Part shown: positions 41,742 to 50,812 of the stretch, in pieces
How positions within the stretch are numbered: position 1 is the stretch's first letter
How the letters are laid out: every line of letters begins with the position of its first letter
Source: Algoriphagus sp.
GTDB taxonomy: Bacteria > Bacteroidota > Bacteroidia > Cytophagales > Cyclobacteriaceae
Length of the DNA: 52,214 nucleotides
Direction of reading: 5' to 3'
NCBI GenBank assembly: GCA_030729785.1
Contig: JANQWS010000087.1
Coordinates: forward strand, 1-52,214
The notes under the pieces: generated by a model
What the model was told of the DNA's origin: nothing
Databases searched by the model: none
The model's input: only the letters and a program-made list of their open reading frames with translations
Position numbers and translations under genes: made by a program

Positions 41742-44522
41742 TTACTTCTTTTTCTTGATTTCACGCATCTCGTAGCCTTCAATGGTGTCATCAATTTGAA
41801 TATTATTGAAGTTCTTGATTGAAATACCACATTCGTAGCCTGCTTTCACTTCTGCTACATCGTCTTTGAAACGCTTCAATTGATCGATCTCCCCATCGTG
41901 AATCACAATACCATCTCGGATAATACGAATCTTATTCTTTCTAGTGATAAAACCATCCGTTACGTAAGAACCAGCCACAGTGCCCACCTTAGTGATTTTA
42001 AATACCTCACGTACGGTAATATTTCCTGTAATGACTTCTTCAAATTCAGGTTCCAACATACCTTCAATGGCATCCTTGATTTGGTTGATGGCATCGTAGA
42101 TGATGGAGTAATGTCTAATTTCAATTTCCTCCTGCTCCGCAAGCTTTTTGGCATTAGACGAAGGCCGAACTTGGAATCCAAGGATAATCGCATCCGAGGC
42201 AGAAGCCAAAAGCACATCCGATTCAGAAATCTGTCCCACACCTTTGTGAATGATACTTACATTCACCTCATCTTTCGATAGCTTGAGCAAGGAATCGGAG
42301 AGCGCTTCCACGGATCCATCCACATCTCCCTTGATAATGATATTGAGCTCCTTGAAACTTCCGATAGCCAATCGACGACCAATCTCATCCAAGGTAATGT
42401 GCTTCTTGGTCCGCAAGCTTTGCTCCCGCTGGATTTGTTCTCGCGAGTTGGCAATTTCTCGTGCTTCACGTTCAGAGTCGTATACTTTTATGGCATCCCC
42501 TGCCTGAGGGGCTCCACTTAAACCAAGCATCAATACAGGGGTAGAAGGTCCTGCCTCTTTGAGCTTCTTTCCTTTATGGTCAAACATCGCTTTTACACGT
42601 CCATAATGTTGACCTGCAAGCATTACATCTCCAATGCGCAAGGTACCCGCTTGAATCATAATGGTAGATACATACCCTCTGCCCTTGTCCAAGGAAGCCT
42701 CAATGACTGATCCAACTGCATTTTTGTTTGGGTTCGCCTTCAATTCCAAAATTTCGGATTCTAGGAGAACCTTCTCTAAGAGTTCATCCACTCCTTGACC
42801 CGTTTTTGCAGAGATCTCTTGGGATTGGTATTTACCACCCCAATCTTCCACAAGTAGGTTCATATTTGCCAATTCCTCCTTGATTTTTTCAGGACGAGCA
42901 TTTGGCTTATCTATTTTGTTGATTGCAAAAATCATTGGCACACCAGCCACTTGCGCATGGTTAATCGCTTCCTTGGTTTGCGGCATGATGCTATCATCCG
43001 CAGCAATCACGATGATCGCTACATCGGTAATCTTCGCACCACGAGCACGCATTGCCGTAAAGGCTTCGTGACCTGGCGTATCCAAGAAGGCAATTTTATG
43101 CCCGGTTTTGGTCATTACATCATAAGCTCCAATGTGTTGGGTAATCCCTCCAGCTTCCGCTGCAGTCACCTTAGACATACGGATAAAATCGAGTAAGGAT
43201 GTTTTTCCGTGATCAACGTGTCCCATAATGGTCACAATCGGTGCTCTTTCTTCTAATTCCTCATCTGTATCCGCGGCCTCTACTTCCAATTCATCTTCTA
43301 TGGACTTAGTAAACTCCACATCGTATCCAAACTCATCAGCAATGATGGTAATAGCTTCCGCATCCAAACGTTGGTTGATGGAAACAAACATTCCTAAAGA
43401 AAGGCAAGCTGAAATAATTTGGTTTACGGATACATCCAATAGCGCTGCCAAATCATTGGCTGAAATAAATTCAGTGACCTTCAAGATTTTAAGCTCTTCC
43501 CCTTCAGTTTCTACCTCGCGGTCTCGCTCTGCACGTTTGTCTCGTCTTGACTTGGTTTTTCCACCTGGTTTGGCTCCTTGAAGCCTTGCCAAGGTCTGCT
43601 TTATTTGATCCTGAATTTCCTTTGGTGTCGGTTCTGCCTTTTGAATTCGTTGCTGAGGAGAACCTCCAGGTCGCTGTGAGGCTCCTCCAGGCCTAGGTCC
43701 CCTTTGATCGTGTGAACGATTGCCTCCGGCGGCTCCTTGACCAGGAGAGTTAGGCGTCCCTGGTTTACTATCTATTCTTTTTCTAGGGCGTTTTTTGTCT
43801 TTCCCTCGCTCATCTGAAGAAGCTACAGGCCCTCCTTTTTTCTTAGTTCTATCAACAGGAAGTTCAATTTTTCCAAGGACAGTAAGCCCTTTCAATGAAT
43901 CTGCCTTCGCTGAAATAAGTTCTTCAGGTACATTTGCCAAAACCGGAGGAACAGGCACCTCCACTGCTTTTACAGCAGGAGTAGGCTCAGGGGTTTTTGG
44001 AGCAACAGGAGCTACTGGCTCTGGCTTTTTCTCTTCTTGTTTTGGACTTGGAGAGGGTTTGGCTGGGACCGGCGCAGGAGCAGGTGGAGTAGGCTTAGGA
44101 GTTGGAGGGGCCACAGTAGGCTTTTTGCTCAAATCTACTTTTCCTAAAACCCGAATCCCTTCTAATTTAGGTGCCTCAGAGGCAATTTTTTCTACTTCAG
44201 GCACAACCACCTCGACAGTTGGTGTCGGTACAGGGGTTGGTTCCGGCACGGGAGCAGGGGTAGGGGTCGGCTCTTCCACTTTTTCCTGCTCTGCGGCGGG
44301 CTCATGACGCTTTCCAATGGAAAGATGGGACGCCTCCTCTTTTTCAAGAGCAGAGGACTTGAATTCCTTTTCCAGCATGGATACTTGATCCATTGTGATT
44401 TTGGAGTTGGGATTATTTTCCACCTCATAGCCCTTTTTAGCCATGGACTCCACTATGGTTGCCGTTCCCACGTTGAGTTTCCTGGCTATTTGGCCTAATC
44501 GCATCATTTTTTCTTCTGACAT
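41742..44522 (-). CDS. infB: Translation initiation factor IF-2
   Basis: IF-2 (926 aa from the ATG at 44522; a TTG at 44528 also opens the frame) places initiator tRNA on the ribosome. An N-terminal IF2_N domain ([20 protein letters not shown]) is followed by a long low-complexity linker of about residues 75-330 rich in Pro, Glu, Val and then Gly/Arg/Lys ([11 protein letters not shown]). A second IF2_N-like domain lies at about 350-400 ([20 protein letters not shown]). The GTPase motifs are [26 protein letters not shown] and AINKIDKP, and domains II-IV follow to the end. It is the last gene of rimP-nusA-infB, 60 bp after nusA. Confidence 0.97.
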   Translation of the reverse strand: MSEEKMMRLGQIARKLNVGTATIVESMAKKGYEVENNPNSKITMDQVSMLEKEFKSSALEKEEASHLSIGKRHEPAAEQEKVEEPTPTPAPVPEPTPVPTPTVEVVVPEVEKIASEAPKLEGIRVLGKVDLSKKPTVAPPTPKPTPPAPAPVPAKPSPSPKQEEKKPEPVAPVAPKTPEPTPAVKAVEVPVPPVLANVPEELISAKADSLKGLTVLGKIELPVDRTKKKGGPVASSDERGKDKKRPRKRIDSKPGTPNSPGQGAAGGNRSHDQRGPRPGGASQRPGGSPQQRIQKAEPTPKEIQDQIKQTLARLQGAKPGGKTKSRRDKRAERDREVETEGEELKILKVTEFISANDLAALLDVSVNQIISACLSLGMFVSINQRLDAEAITIIADEFGYDVEFTKSIEDELEVEAADTDEELEERAPIVTIMGHVDHGKTSLLDFIRMSKVTAAEAGGITQHIGAYDVMTKTGHKIAFLDTPGHEAFTAMRARGAKITDVAIIVIAADDSIMPQTKEAINHAQVAGVPMIFAINKIDKPNARPEKIKEELANMNLLVEDWGGKYQSQEISAKTGQGVDELLEKVLLESEILELKANPNKNAVGSVIEASLDKGRGYVSTIMIQAGTLRIGDVMLAGQHYGRVKAMFDHKGKKLKEAGPSTPVLMLGLSGAPQAGDAIKVYDSEREAREIANSREQIQREQSLRTKKHITLDEIGRRLAIGSFKELNIIIKGDVDGSVEALSDSLLKLSKDEVNVSIIHKGVGQISESDVLLASASDAIILGFQVRPSSNAKKLAEQEEIEIRHYSIIYDAINQIKDAIEGMLEPEFEEVITGNITVREVFKITKVGTVAGSYVTDGFITRKNKIRIIRDGIVIHDGEIDQLKRFKDDVAEVKAGYECGISIKNFNNIQIDDTIEGYEMREIKKKK

Positions 44523-44582
44523 AAGCAAAAACCTCTTTCGAAATCTTAAGTAAAATTAGGGTATTCTTTGGGGTATCACCCC

Positions 44583-45827
44583 TTATTGGTCAAATTCTGT
44601 TCTAAGAATTCTGAAAATCTCGTCAATGGTCACTTCTTCCAACTCGGTTCTTCGGATTAAATCTTCTTTACTAAGTACCAAAACACTCTTGGCAGTATCC
44701 AAACCTGTCTTTTTCAGTTCATCAATGATCCACTGATCTATTTCATCAGAGAACTCATTTAAGTCCACATCTTCTTCCTCGTATTCGTTTAACTCACGGA
44801 AAACATCAATTTCATATCCGACCAATCGGCTTGCCAATTTGATGTTGAACCCCCCTTTTCCAATCGCTAAAGAAACTTGATCAGGCTTCAAAAACACGGA
44901 AATTCGCTTTGTTTCTTGGTTGATGGCCAGCGAAGAAACCTTTGCTGGGCTCAAAGCTCGGGATACATACAGGTCTAAGTTTTCAGTAAAGTTAATCACG
45001 TCAATATTTTCATTCTGTAATTCGCGAACAACAGCATGAATACGTGAACCTTTCATTCCTACACAAGCTCCCACAGGATCTATTCGATCATCGTAGGATT
45101 CCACTGCAACTTTTGCACGTTCGCCAGGCTCACGGACTACCTTGATAATCGTAATTAGTCCATCGTATACTTCAGGAACTTCATTTTCAAATAAGCGTTC
45201 CAGAAACACTGGTGAAGTGCGCGATAAAACCACCTTTGGGTTGCCATTAATCATGTCCACCCGGTGTACAATAGCCTTAATTGAATCTCCTTTTCTAAAT
45301 CGATCCTTCGGGATTTGCTCACCTTTTGGTAAAATCAATTCATTCCCTTCGGAATCAATGAGTAGGATTTCTCTGCCTAGAATTTGATACACTTCAGCAG
45401 AGATAATTTCTCCAACTTGTTCTTCGTATTTGCTGAAAAGAAGGTCTTTCTCCAGGTCTTTGATTCGTTGAATTAGGGTTTGACGAGCCATTTGTACTGC
45501 ACGTCGACCAAATTCTTCGAGTTCAATTTTCTCATACACTTCTTCGCCTACTTCAAAGTCCGGCTCGATTTTTTGAGCATCAGAGAGGCTGATTTTATCA
45601 AAGTCCCAGATGTCTTCTGAATTATCATCCACAATCTCTCGAATTCGGAAAATTTCCAAATCCCCTTTATCGGCATTGATGGTGACATCAAAATTTTCAT
45701 CTGAATCAAACTTCTTGCGAATCATCGCTCTAAATACATCTTCCAGAATACGGATCATGGTCGGACGATCCACATTTTTAGATCTCGCAAATTCTGCGAA
45801 GGATTCAATTAAGATTTTTGCATCCAT
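44583..45827 (-). CDS. nusA: Transcription termination/antitermination factor NusA
   Basis: NusA (414 aa) binds RNA polymerase and nascent RNA. Its N-terminal domain (about 1-125, ESFAEFARSKNVDRPTMIRIL) is followed by an S1 domain (about 130-200, GEIISAEVYQILGREILLID) and two KH domains (about 225-345, SYDDRIDPVGACVGMKGSRI and ISVFLKPDQVSLAIGKGGFNIKLAS). A short acidic C-terminus (YEEEDVDLNEFSDEIDQW) then has one helix-hairpin-helix-like repeat (about 365-410). E. coli NusA has two such repeats (495 aa), so this is the short form. It is 5 bp from rimP. The gap to infB contains a 5-bp hairpin (44570-44582) touching its stop codon. Confidence 0.97.
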   Translation of the reverse strand: MDAKILIESFAEFARSKNVDRPTMIRILEDVFRAMIRKKFDSDENFDVTINADKGDLEIFRIREIVDDNSEDIWDFDKISLSDAQKIEPDFEVGEEVYEKIELEEFGRRAVQMARQTLIQRIKDLEKDLLFSKYEEQVGEIISAEVYQILGREILLIDSEGNELILPKGEQIPKDRFRKGDSIKAIVHRVDMINGNPKVVLSRTSPVFLERLFENEVPEVYDGLITIIKVVREPGERAKVAVESYDDRIDPVGACVGMKGSRIHAVVRELQNENIDVINFTENLDLYVSRALSPAKVSSLAINQETKRISVFLKPDQVSLAIGKGGFNIKLASRLVGYEIDVFRELNEYEEEDVDLNEFSDEIDQWIIDELKKTGLDTAKSVLVLSKEDLIRRTELEEVTIDEIFRILRTEFDQ

Positions 45828-45832
45828 TGGAA

Positions 45833-46306
45833 TTAGTTAAAAGATACTTGTACGATAGATTTTTTTATTTCAACGAAAAGCAGATTATGTGCTTCTTCCA
45901 CACTTTTTTTCCCTTTTTCTTTTTTGGTTACTCCTAGCTGAATTCCCTGTTCCTCAACCCCAATTAATTTCCCTGTAAGCTCTTCTCCAGACTGAAGAAA
46001 GACTTTTAACACCCTCCCTTGATTTTTCAAGTAGTGTCTTTTTTCGGTCAATGGATAATCCAAACCTGGTGAGGAAACCTCCAAGGTATACGCCTCATCC
46101 AACAACATACTCGTTTCTAACTCGCCTGCAACCGCCCTACTTAGTGAAGCGCAAGTTGCAATTGTGATTCCCTGGTCTGCATCCACCAAAATCAAGATTT
46201 TAGTTTTATCACCTACCCGATCGATTTTCACTTCTACAAGAAAATGCTCCTCGTCTGGAAGGTATTGTTCCACCAAGCTTAGTACCACCTGCTTTAAGTC
46301 ACTCAT
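45833..46306 (-). CDS. rimP: Ribosome maturation factor RimP
   Basis: RimP (157 aa) helps mature the 30S subunit. Both domains are visible: an N-terminal alpha/beta half (about 1-80, EEHFLVEVKIDRVGDKTKILILVDADQGITIATCASLSR) and the C-terminal Sm-like half after the conserved AYTLEVSSPGLDYPLTEKRHY (about 90-110), ending ELTGKLIGVEEQGIQL and FVEIKKSIVQVSFN. The gene starts the rimP-nusA-infB operon, found across bacteria. A two-element promoter and a leader hairpin lie upstream. Confidence 0.96.
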   Translation of the reverse strand: MSDLKQVVLSLVEQYLPDEEHFLVEVKIDRVGDKTKILILVDADQGITIATCASLSRAVAGELETSMLLDEAYTLEVSSPGLDYPLTEKRHYLKNQGRVLKVFLQSGEELTGKLIGVEEQGIQLGVTKKEKGKKSVEEAHNLLFVEIKKSIVQVSFN

Positions 46307-46322
46307 AGGGTAGGATAATGAA

Positions 46323-46344
46323 AGAGGGGACTGTTGCCCCCTCT
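46323..46344 (-). promoter_or_regulatory. Leader hairpin of the rimP-nusA-infB operon
   Basis: AGAGGGG and CCCCTCT (46323-46329 and 46338-46344) form a perfect 7-bp GC-rich stem with an 8-nt loop, in the leader between the promoter and the rimP ATG (17 bp away). Only TTTC follows on the minus strand, so it is not a clear terminator; attenuation or feedback by NusA is possible but untested. Confidence 0.5.
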
Positions 46345-46365
46345 AGAAACTTTTAGAATACGTCA

Positions 46366-46397
46366 CAAAAGTAATAGAAAGATTGAGGAAATACAAA
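46366..46397 (-). promoter_or_regulatory. Two-element promoter of rimP-nusA-infB
   Basis: Minus strand: TTTG (46397-46394), a 20-bp spacer and TACTTTTG (46373-46366), both consensus. The transcript would begin near 46360, giving a leader of about 54 nt that contains the hairpin. Confidence 0.7.
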
Positions 46398-46536
46398 ATA
46401 GGCTTTCGAATGCTCCCAAATTTTACTTAAATTTAATCCATGACCGTAAAAAATTGATTGGAAACAAGAAATCTTTAAAATTTTCCGCCCGAAAACAAAA
46501 ATTCTTCTTTCTCTCTGTTTTATCAATTTAAGGTAA

Positions 46537-46544
46537 TATTTTTG
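46537..46544 (+). promoter_or_regulatory. Putative -7 element for the mreB operon
   Basis: TATTTTTG matches TAnnTTTG exactly 79 bp upstream of the mreB ATG. No TTG lies at the -33 position. Confidence 0.45.
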
Positions 46545-46623
46545 TCGATTCTTAGGCAAAAATAGTACGCAAGAACTATCCTAAATCGCTCCTTTCGAGT
46601 TCAAAGCCAAAAAAAAATTTAAA

Positions 46624-47652
46624 ATGGGACTATTTGATTTTTTCTCAAGTGATATTGCCATTGATTTGGGTACTGCAAATACGCTGATAATACACAAAGA
46701 CAAAATTGTGGTGGATGAACCCTCCATCATCGCCATTGATAAGACCAACAACCGCGTATTGGCTGTAGGTCGAGAGGCGATGAACATGCATGAAAAAACC
46801 CATGAAAACATAAAAACCATTCGCCCGCTCAAGGATGGCGTGATTGCCGATTTCTATGCGGCCGAACAAATGATTCGAGGTTTGATCAAAATGATTCCTG
46901 GACAAAAGAAAGGCATGTTTCCACAGTCCCACAAGATGGTCATTTGTATTCCCTCTGGAATCACAGAAGTAGAAAAGCGAGCAGTTCGTGATTCCGCTGA
47001 GCATGCGGGAGCCAAGGAAGTTTATATGATCTACGAACCAATCGCTGCGGCAATCGGTATTGGTATCGATATCGAGAAGCCCATGGGATCTATGATTGTT
47101 GATATCGGAGGAGGTACAACAGAAATTGCGCTCATTGCGCTTTCTGGTATTGTCGCTGATCAATCTATCCGCGTAGCAGGCGATACCTTTACCAAGGATA
47201 TTTTGGACTACATGCGACGACAGCACAACTTGTTAATTGGAGAACGGTCTGCAGAAAAAGTAAAGATTGCTATCGGGTCAGCGCTTACTGAATTGGACGA
47301 TGCTCCAGAGGATTATGAAATCAGGGGTAGAGATTTGATGACAGGTATCCCAAAAGTGATCAAGGTATCCTATTCAGAAATTGCTTTTGCCTTAGACAAG
47401 TCCGTTTCAAAAATAGAGGAGGCCGTACTAAAAGCGCTGGAAATTGCACCACCTGAACTCTCTGCAGACATTTACGACAACGGCATTCACCTCACAGGTG
47501 GTGGTGCCTTGTTGAAGGGTTTGGACAAGCGACTTCACCAGAAAACAAAACTTCCCATTCACATTGCAGAGGATCCGCTACGAGCTGTAGTTCGCGGAAC
47601 AGGAATTGCACTTAAAAATATTCAAAACTTCCGTACCGTCTTGATGACCTAA
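46624..47652 (+). CDS. mreB: MreB, actin-like cell-shape protein
   Basis: MreB (342 aa) polymerises under the inner membrane and positions elongation-specific wall synthesis. Actin-fold nucleotide motifs are IAIDLGTANTLI (phosphate 1), SMIVDIGGGTTEIALI (phosphate 2) and IHLTGGGALLKGL (adenosine). PSIIAID and RPLKDGVIADF are conserved MreB signatures. The amphipathic start MGLFDFFSSD fits membrane attachment. It heads mreB-mreC-mreD-mrdA-rodA with 7 bp to mreC. Confidence 0.97.
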   Translation: MGLFDFFSSDIAIDLGTANTLIIHKDKIVVDEPSIIAIDKTNNRVLAVGREAMNMHEKTHENIKTIRPLKDGVIADFYAAEQMIRGLIKMIPGQKKGMFPQSHKMVICIPSGITEVEKRAVRDSAEHAGAKEVYMIYEPIAAAIGIGIDIEKPMGSMIVDIGGGTTEIALIALSGIVADQSIRVAGDTFTKDILDYMRRQHNLLIGERSAEKVKIAIGSALTELDDAPEDYEIRGRDLMTGIPKVIKVSYSEIAFALDKSVSKIEEAVLKALEIAPPELSADIYDNGIHLTGGGALLKGLDKRLHQKTKLPIHIAEDPLRAVVRGTGIALKNIQNFRTVLMT

Positions 47653-47659
47653 TTTCTAA

Positions 47660-48496
47660 ATGCTACGCATCTTTGAGTTCCTTTATAAAATAAGGACATT
47701 TCTATTATTTGTTTTGCTTGAATTTTTGGCGGTTTGGATAATCGTCTCCAACAATTCTCCTCAAGGTGCCGCATTTTTTAATAGTTCAAACGCGTGGACG
47801 GGGAAGGCTCTAGAAAAGCAATCAGAGGTTGTTCAATTTTTCTCATTAGCTGAAGCTAATGCCTCACTAAACTCTGAAAACGCGCTTATAAAACAAAAAT
47901 TACTAGGGCTCCAAGCACAACCTGATAGCCTTCCCTTGCAGATTGACTCCTTATTGGAAGCCAGATACAAATTTATAGGAGCACGAGTGATTGCTAACTC
48001 TCTTCGGCTTTCTCAAAATTACATCACCCTCAATAAAGGTGAAAAGGACGGAGTTAAACCGGGAATGGGAGTATTTAATTCCCAAGGAGTGGTAGGGAGA
48101 ATCAAGTCGGTATCGAAAAATTATGCAGTTGCTTTTTCACTTCTAAACACAAGTTTATTGTTGTCTGCGAAAATAAAAACCTCAGACGTTTTTGGATCTA
48201 TCCAATGGGATGGAACCAATTCTTCAGAAGCTCAGCTCCTGTATGTTCCAAGACACGTAACAGTCAGCAAAGGCGACACCATCCTTACATCAGGATTCAA
48301 TGCAGTATTTCCCGAGGGAATTCTCATTGGACAAATTTCTGACGTAGCGGTGAATCAAAAAGACCCCAACTATTTGGCATTAACAGTTCAACTCAGTGCT
48401 GATTTTAGTAGATTAACTTACGTATACCTTGTAGAAAACCCTGCCTTTCAAGAATTAGATTCCCTTCAAAATCAATCTGTATTACCTAATGACTAG
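47660..48496 (+). CDS. mreC: MreC, rod-shape protein
   Basis: MreC (278 aa) links MreB to periplasmic wall enzymes and activates PBP2. It has a short cytoplasmic start, one membrane helix (about 11-30, TFLLFVLLEFLAVWIIVSNN), a helical coiled-coil stretch (about 60-90, ANASLNSENALIKQKL) and the double beta-barrel periplasmic domain (about 110-270) with YITLNKGEKDGVKPGMGVFN and VSKGDTILTSGFNAVFPEGILIG. It overlaps mreD by 8 bp. Confidence 0.95.
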   Translation: MLRIFEFLYKIRTFLLFVLLEFLAVWIIVSNNSPQGAAFFNSSNAWTGKALEKQSEVVQFFSLAEANASLNSENALIKQKLLGLQAQPDSLPLQIDSLLEARYKFIGARVIANSLRLSQNYITLNKGEKDGVKPGMGVFNSQGVVGRIKSVSKNYAVAFSLLNTSLLLSAKIKTSDVFGSIQWDGTNSSEAQLLYVPRHVTVSKGDTILTSGFNAVFPEGILIGQISDVAVNQKDPNYLALTVQLSADFSRLTYVYLVENPAFQELDSLQNQSVLPND

Positions 48497-49013
48497 TAGA
48501 AATATCATCTCCTACTCCTTTTTAATCCTCGCATTGGTCGTGGTACAATTGCTTTTTCTAAAGAATTTAGCCGTTTTCGGTCAGGCATTCGGGTTTTTAT
48601 ACCTCCTAGGCCTCTTGGTTCTTCCCAGTACCCTGCGTACCATCCCGCTCATGATACTTGCTTTTTTTCTAGGCTTGAGTATCGACCTTTTCTTTCAAAC
48701 CCTCGGAATGCATACCGCAGCAGCTACTTGTTTTGCTTTTTTTAAGCACATCTGGCTCAAAATTAGTAGTCCCTCAGGAAGCTACGAAGAATCTGAAGAG
48801 CCTACCCTGAGTCAAATTGGATTAGTAAGGTATGTCAGCTTTGCCTTACCCCTACTATTCCTTTATTCTTTAGTTTTTTTTGTGGCGGACCATTGGGGTA
48901 CAGGAACTTTCATTGCCGTTGTCAGTAAAAGCTTTTTTTCTTCGGTATTCACCTTACTCCTCACCATTTTAGTCCAATTGTTGTTCTTTAAACGTAAAAG
49001 AGGAATTTCATGA
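48489..49013 (+). CDS. mreD: MreD, rod-shape protein
   Basis: MreD (174 aa) is a small polytopic protein of the elongasome. Five hydrophobic segments are visible (about 8-28, 33-52, 55-80, 115-138 and 145-167), with LGLSIDLFFQTLGMHTAAAT being the typical middle region. Sequence conservation in MreD is low, so identification leans on the mreC/mrdA context, the size and the topology. It begins within mreC (8-bp overlap) and ends in a 4-bp ATGA overlap with mrdA. Confidence 0.92.
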   Translation: MTSRNIISYSFLILALVVVQLLFLKNLAVFGQAFGFLYLLGLLVLPSTLRTIPLMILAFFLGLSIDLFFQTLGMHTAAATCFAFFKHIWLKISSPSGSYEESEEPTLSQIGLVRYVSFALPLLFLYSLVFFVADHWGTGTFIAVVSKSFFSSVFTLLLTILVQLLFFKRKRGIS

Positions 49014-50812
49014 GAGACCAACGCGCTGCAGTCATCGTATTAGTCATTTTCTTGGTGAGTGCGGTGTTGTTACTTAAACTATTTACCATCCAGGTGGTAG
49101 ATGACAGCTTTTTAAGAAGAGCTGAAAGCAATGCCATTCAACGGGTAGTCGATCATCCTTACCGAGGGTTGGTTTATGACCGCACTGGTAAACTACTGGT
49201 TTTTAATGACCCCATTTTTGATTTAATGGTAGTTCCTCGAGAATTTCAAGTGGGCGATACGGCGCGCTTTTGCGAACTATTCCGAATCAGTAAGGACGAG
49301 CTGATTGAAGGATACAATGCAGCAAAATCCTATTCTAGAGTAAAACCTTCTCCATTAATCAAGCAGTTGTCCACAAAGGACTTTGCGAGAATTCAAGATT
49401 TTTTGGTGGATTATCCTGGTCTTTTTATCCTCACCCGATCTGTCAGATCCTACCCTAGCCCTGTAGCTGCCCATGCCTTAGGGTACCTAGGGGAGATTAG
49501 TGCTGGACAACTAAAAAAAGATACTTTGTTGTATTATTCACAGGGAGATTACATTGGACTGAGTGGGCTAGAAAAATACTATGAAAACGAACTAAGAGGT
49601 AAAAAAGGGGTCAAATACAAGATGGTAAATGTTCGGGGGGTGGATAAAGGCCCATTTAAGGAAGGACAATACGATACCCTTTCCTTTGCCGGCAAAAACC
49701 TTACCTCCACCCTAGATCTAGAATTACAGGCCTATGGAGAGCTACTGATGAGCGGTAAAACTGGTTCGGTGGTAGCGATAGAACCAAAAACGGGGGAAAT
49801 CTTGGCCATGCTATCCGCACCTTTCTATAATCCAAATGAACTTGCTGGAGCGGCATTTGGAAAAACATATAGCAAGCTCAACAAGGATACATCCAAACCC
49901 TTATTCAATCGCCCCATTATGGCAACCTATCCTCCCGGGTCCATTTTTAAAATTGTACAGAGCTTGATTGGATTACAGGAGGGGATTATAACCCCTACTA
50001 CCACTTTTGCCTGCAACCGGTCCTTAGTCGCTTGTCATAACCATCCAAGTCCTGTAAACTTGTTTGGGGCAATCCGAAATTCATGTAACCCCTATTACCA
50101 CCAAGCTTTTCGACAAATAATCAATCAAGATGTGTCCTCAAATACCTATAAAGACACAGAAATTGGATTAAATGCTTGGCGAGAAAAAGTACTAAAATTT
50201 GGTTTGGGAGCACCATTAAGTTTAGACATGAGCGGAGAAAAAGGAGGAAATATCCCTTCAAGCAAACTCTATGACCGTATCTATGGAGAAGGAAGGTGGA
50301 AGTATTCTACTATTTATTCCTTATCGATAGGACAAGGGGAAATGGAAGTCACCCCACTTCAAATGGCAAACCTCGCAGCAATATTTGCCAACAAAGGGTA
50401 CTATTACACCCCGCATTTGGTGAAGGCTATCGATGGAGATTCCAAGAAAATTCCAAGAAAATTTCAAGAAAAGCATACTGTAGGAGTAGATCCACACCAT
50501 TTTGATCTAATTCAAGATGCAATGGCAGAAGCAATTTATGGCACTGCTCCTCGAGCAGTCATGAAGGACCTAGTCATCGCAGGCAAAACAGGAACAGCCC
50601 AAAACCCACATGGAGAAGATCATTCTGTGTTCATTGCATTTGCTCCTAAAGATGACCCAAAAATAGCCATCGCTGTTTACGTAGAAAATGCAGGTTGGGG
50701 TGGACGCGCAGCAGCAACTACCGCATCGCTGATGATTGAAAAGTACCTCCGAAGAACTGTTGCTCGTACCGAACTCCAAGATTATGTACTTGCAGGTAAT
50801 TTTGTCTATTAA
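49010..50812 (+). CDS. mrdA: Penicillin-binding protein 2 (MrdA)
   Basis: PBP2 (600 aa) is the transpeptidase of the rod complex. One membrane helix (about 5-27) is followed by the dimerisation domain (about 45-220, HPYRGLVYDRTGKLLVFND) and the transpeptidase domain (about 245-590). The active-site motifs are YPPGSIFKI (SxxK, acylated Ser), NSCNPYYHQ (SxN) and AGKTGTAQNPHG (KTG). IEPKTGEILAMLSAP is also typical. It overlaps mreD by 4 bp and abuts rodA (stop TAA, next base is the A of the rodA ATG). Confidence 0.96.
   Translation: MRDQRAAVIVLVIFLVSAVLLLKLFTIQVVDDSFLRRAESNAIQRVVDHPYRGLVYDRTGKLLVFNDPIFDLMVVPREFQVGDTARFCELFRISKDELIEGYNAAKSYSRVKPSPLIKQLSTKDFARIQDFLVDYPGLFILTRSVRSYPSPVAAHALGYLGEISAGQLKKDTLLYYSQGDYIGLSGLEKYYENELRGKKGVKYKMVNVRGVDKGPFKEGQYDTLSFAGKNLTSTLDLELQAYGELLMSGKTGSVVAIEPKTGEILAMLSAPFYNPNELAGAAFGKTYSKLNKDTSKPLFNRPIMATYPPGSIFKIVQSLIGLQEGIITPTTTFACNRSLVACHNHPSPVNLFGAIRNSCNPYYHQAFRQIINQDVSSNTYKDTEIGLNAWREKVLKFGLGAPLSLDMSGEKGGNIPSSKLYDRIYGEGRWKYSTIYSLSIGQGEMEVTPLQMANLAAIFANKGYYYTPHLVKAIDGDSKKIPRKFQEKHTVGVDPHHFDLIQDAMAEAIYGTAPRAVMKDLVIAGKTGTAQNPHGEDHSVFIAFAPKDDPKIAIAVYVENAGWGGRAAATTASLMIEKYLRRTVARTELQDYVLAGNFVY

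Larger units (their letters stand above)
46307..46623. other. Divergent regulatory region between rimP and mreB
   Basis: This 317-bp gene-free stretch holds the rimP promoter and leader hairpin (46323-46397) on one side and a -7 element for mreB (46537-46544) on the other. The AT-rich middle (about 46400-46530) has only short spurious frames on either strand. I see no RNA gene. Confidence 0.6.

Noticed and set aside
43795..44307. 170-codon open frame opposite infB
   Set aside because: It mirrors the Pro/Glu/Val-rich linker of IF-2 and is itself a Gly/Ser/Thr low-complexity product; no family resemblance.
46645..47226. 193-codon open frame opposite mreB
   Set aside because: Shadow of a highly conserved gene; no start context or recognisable content.
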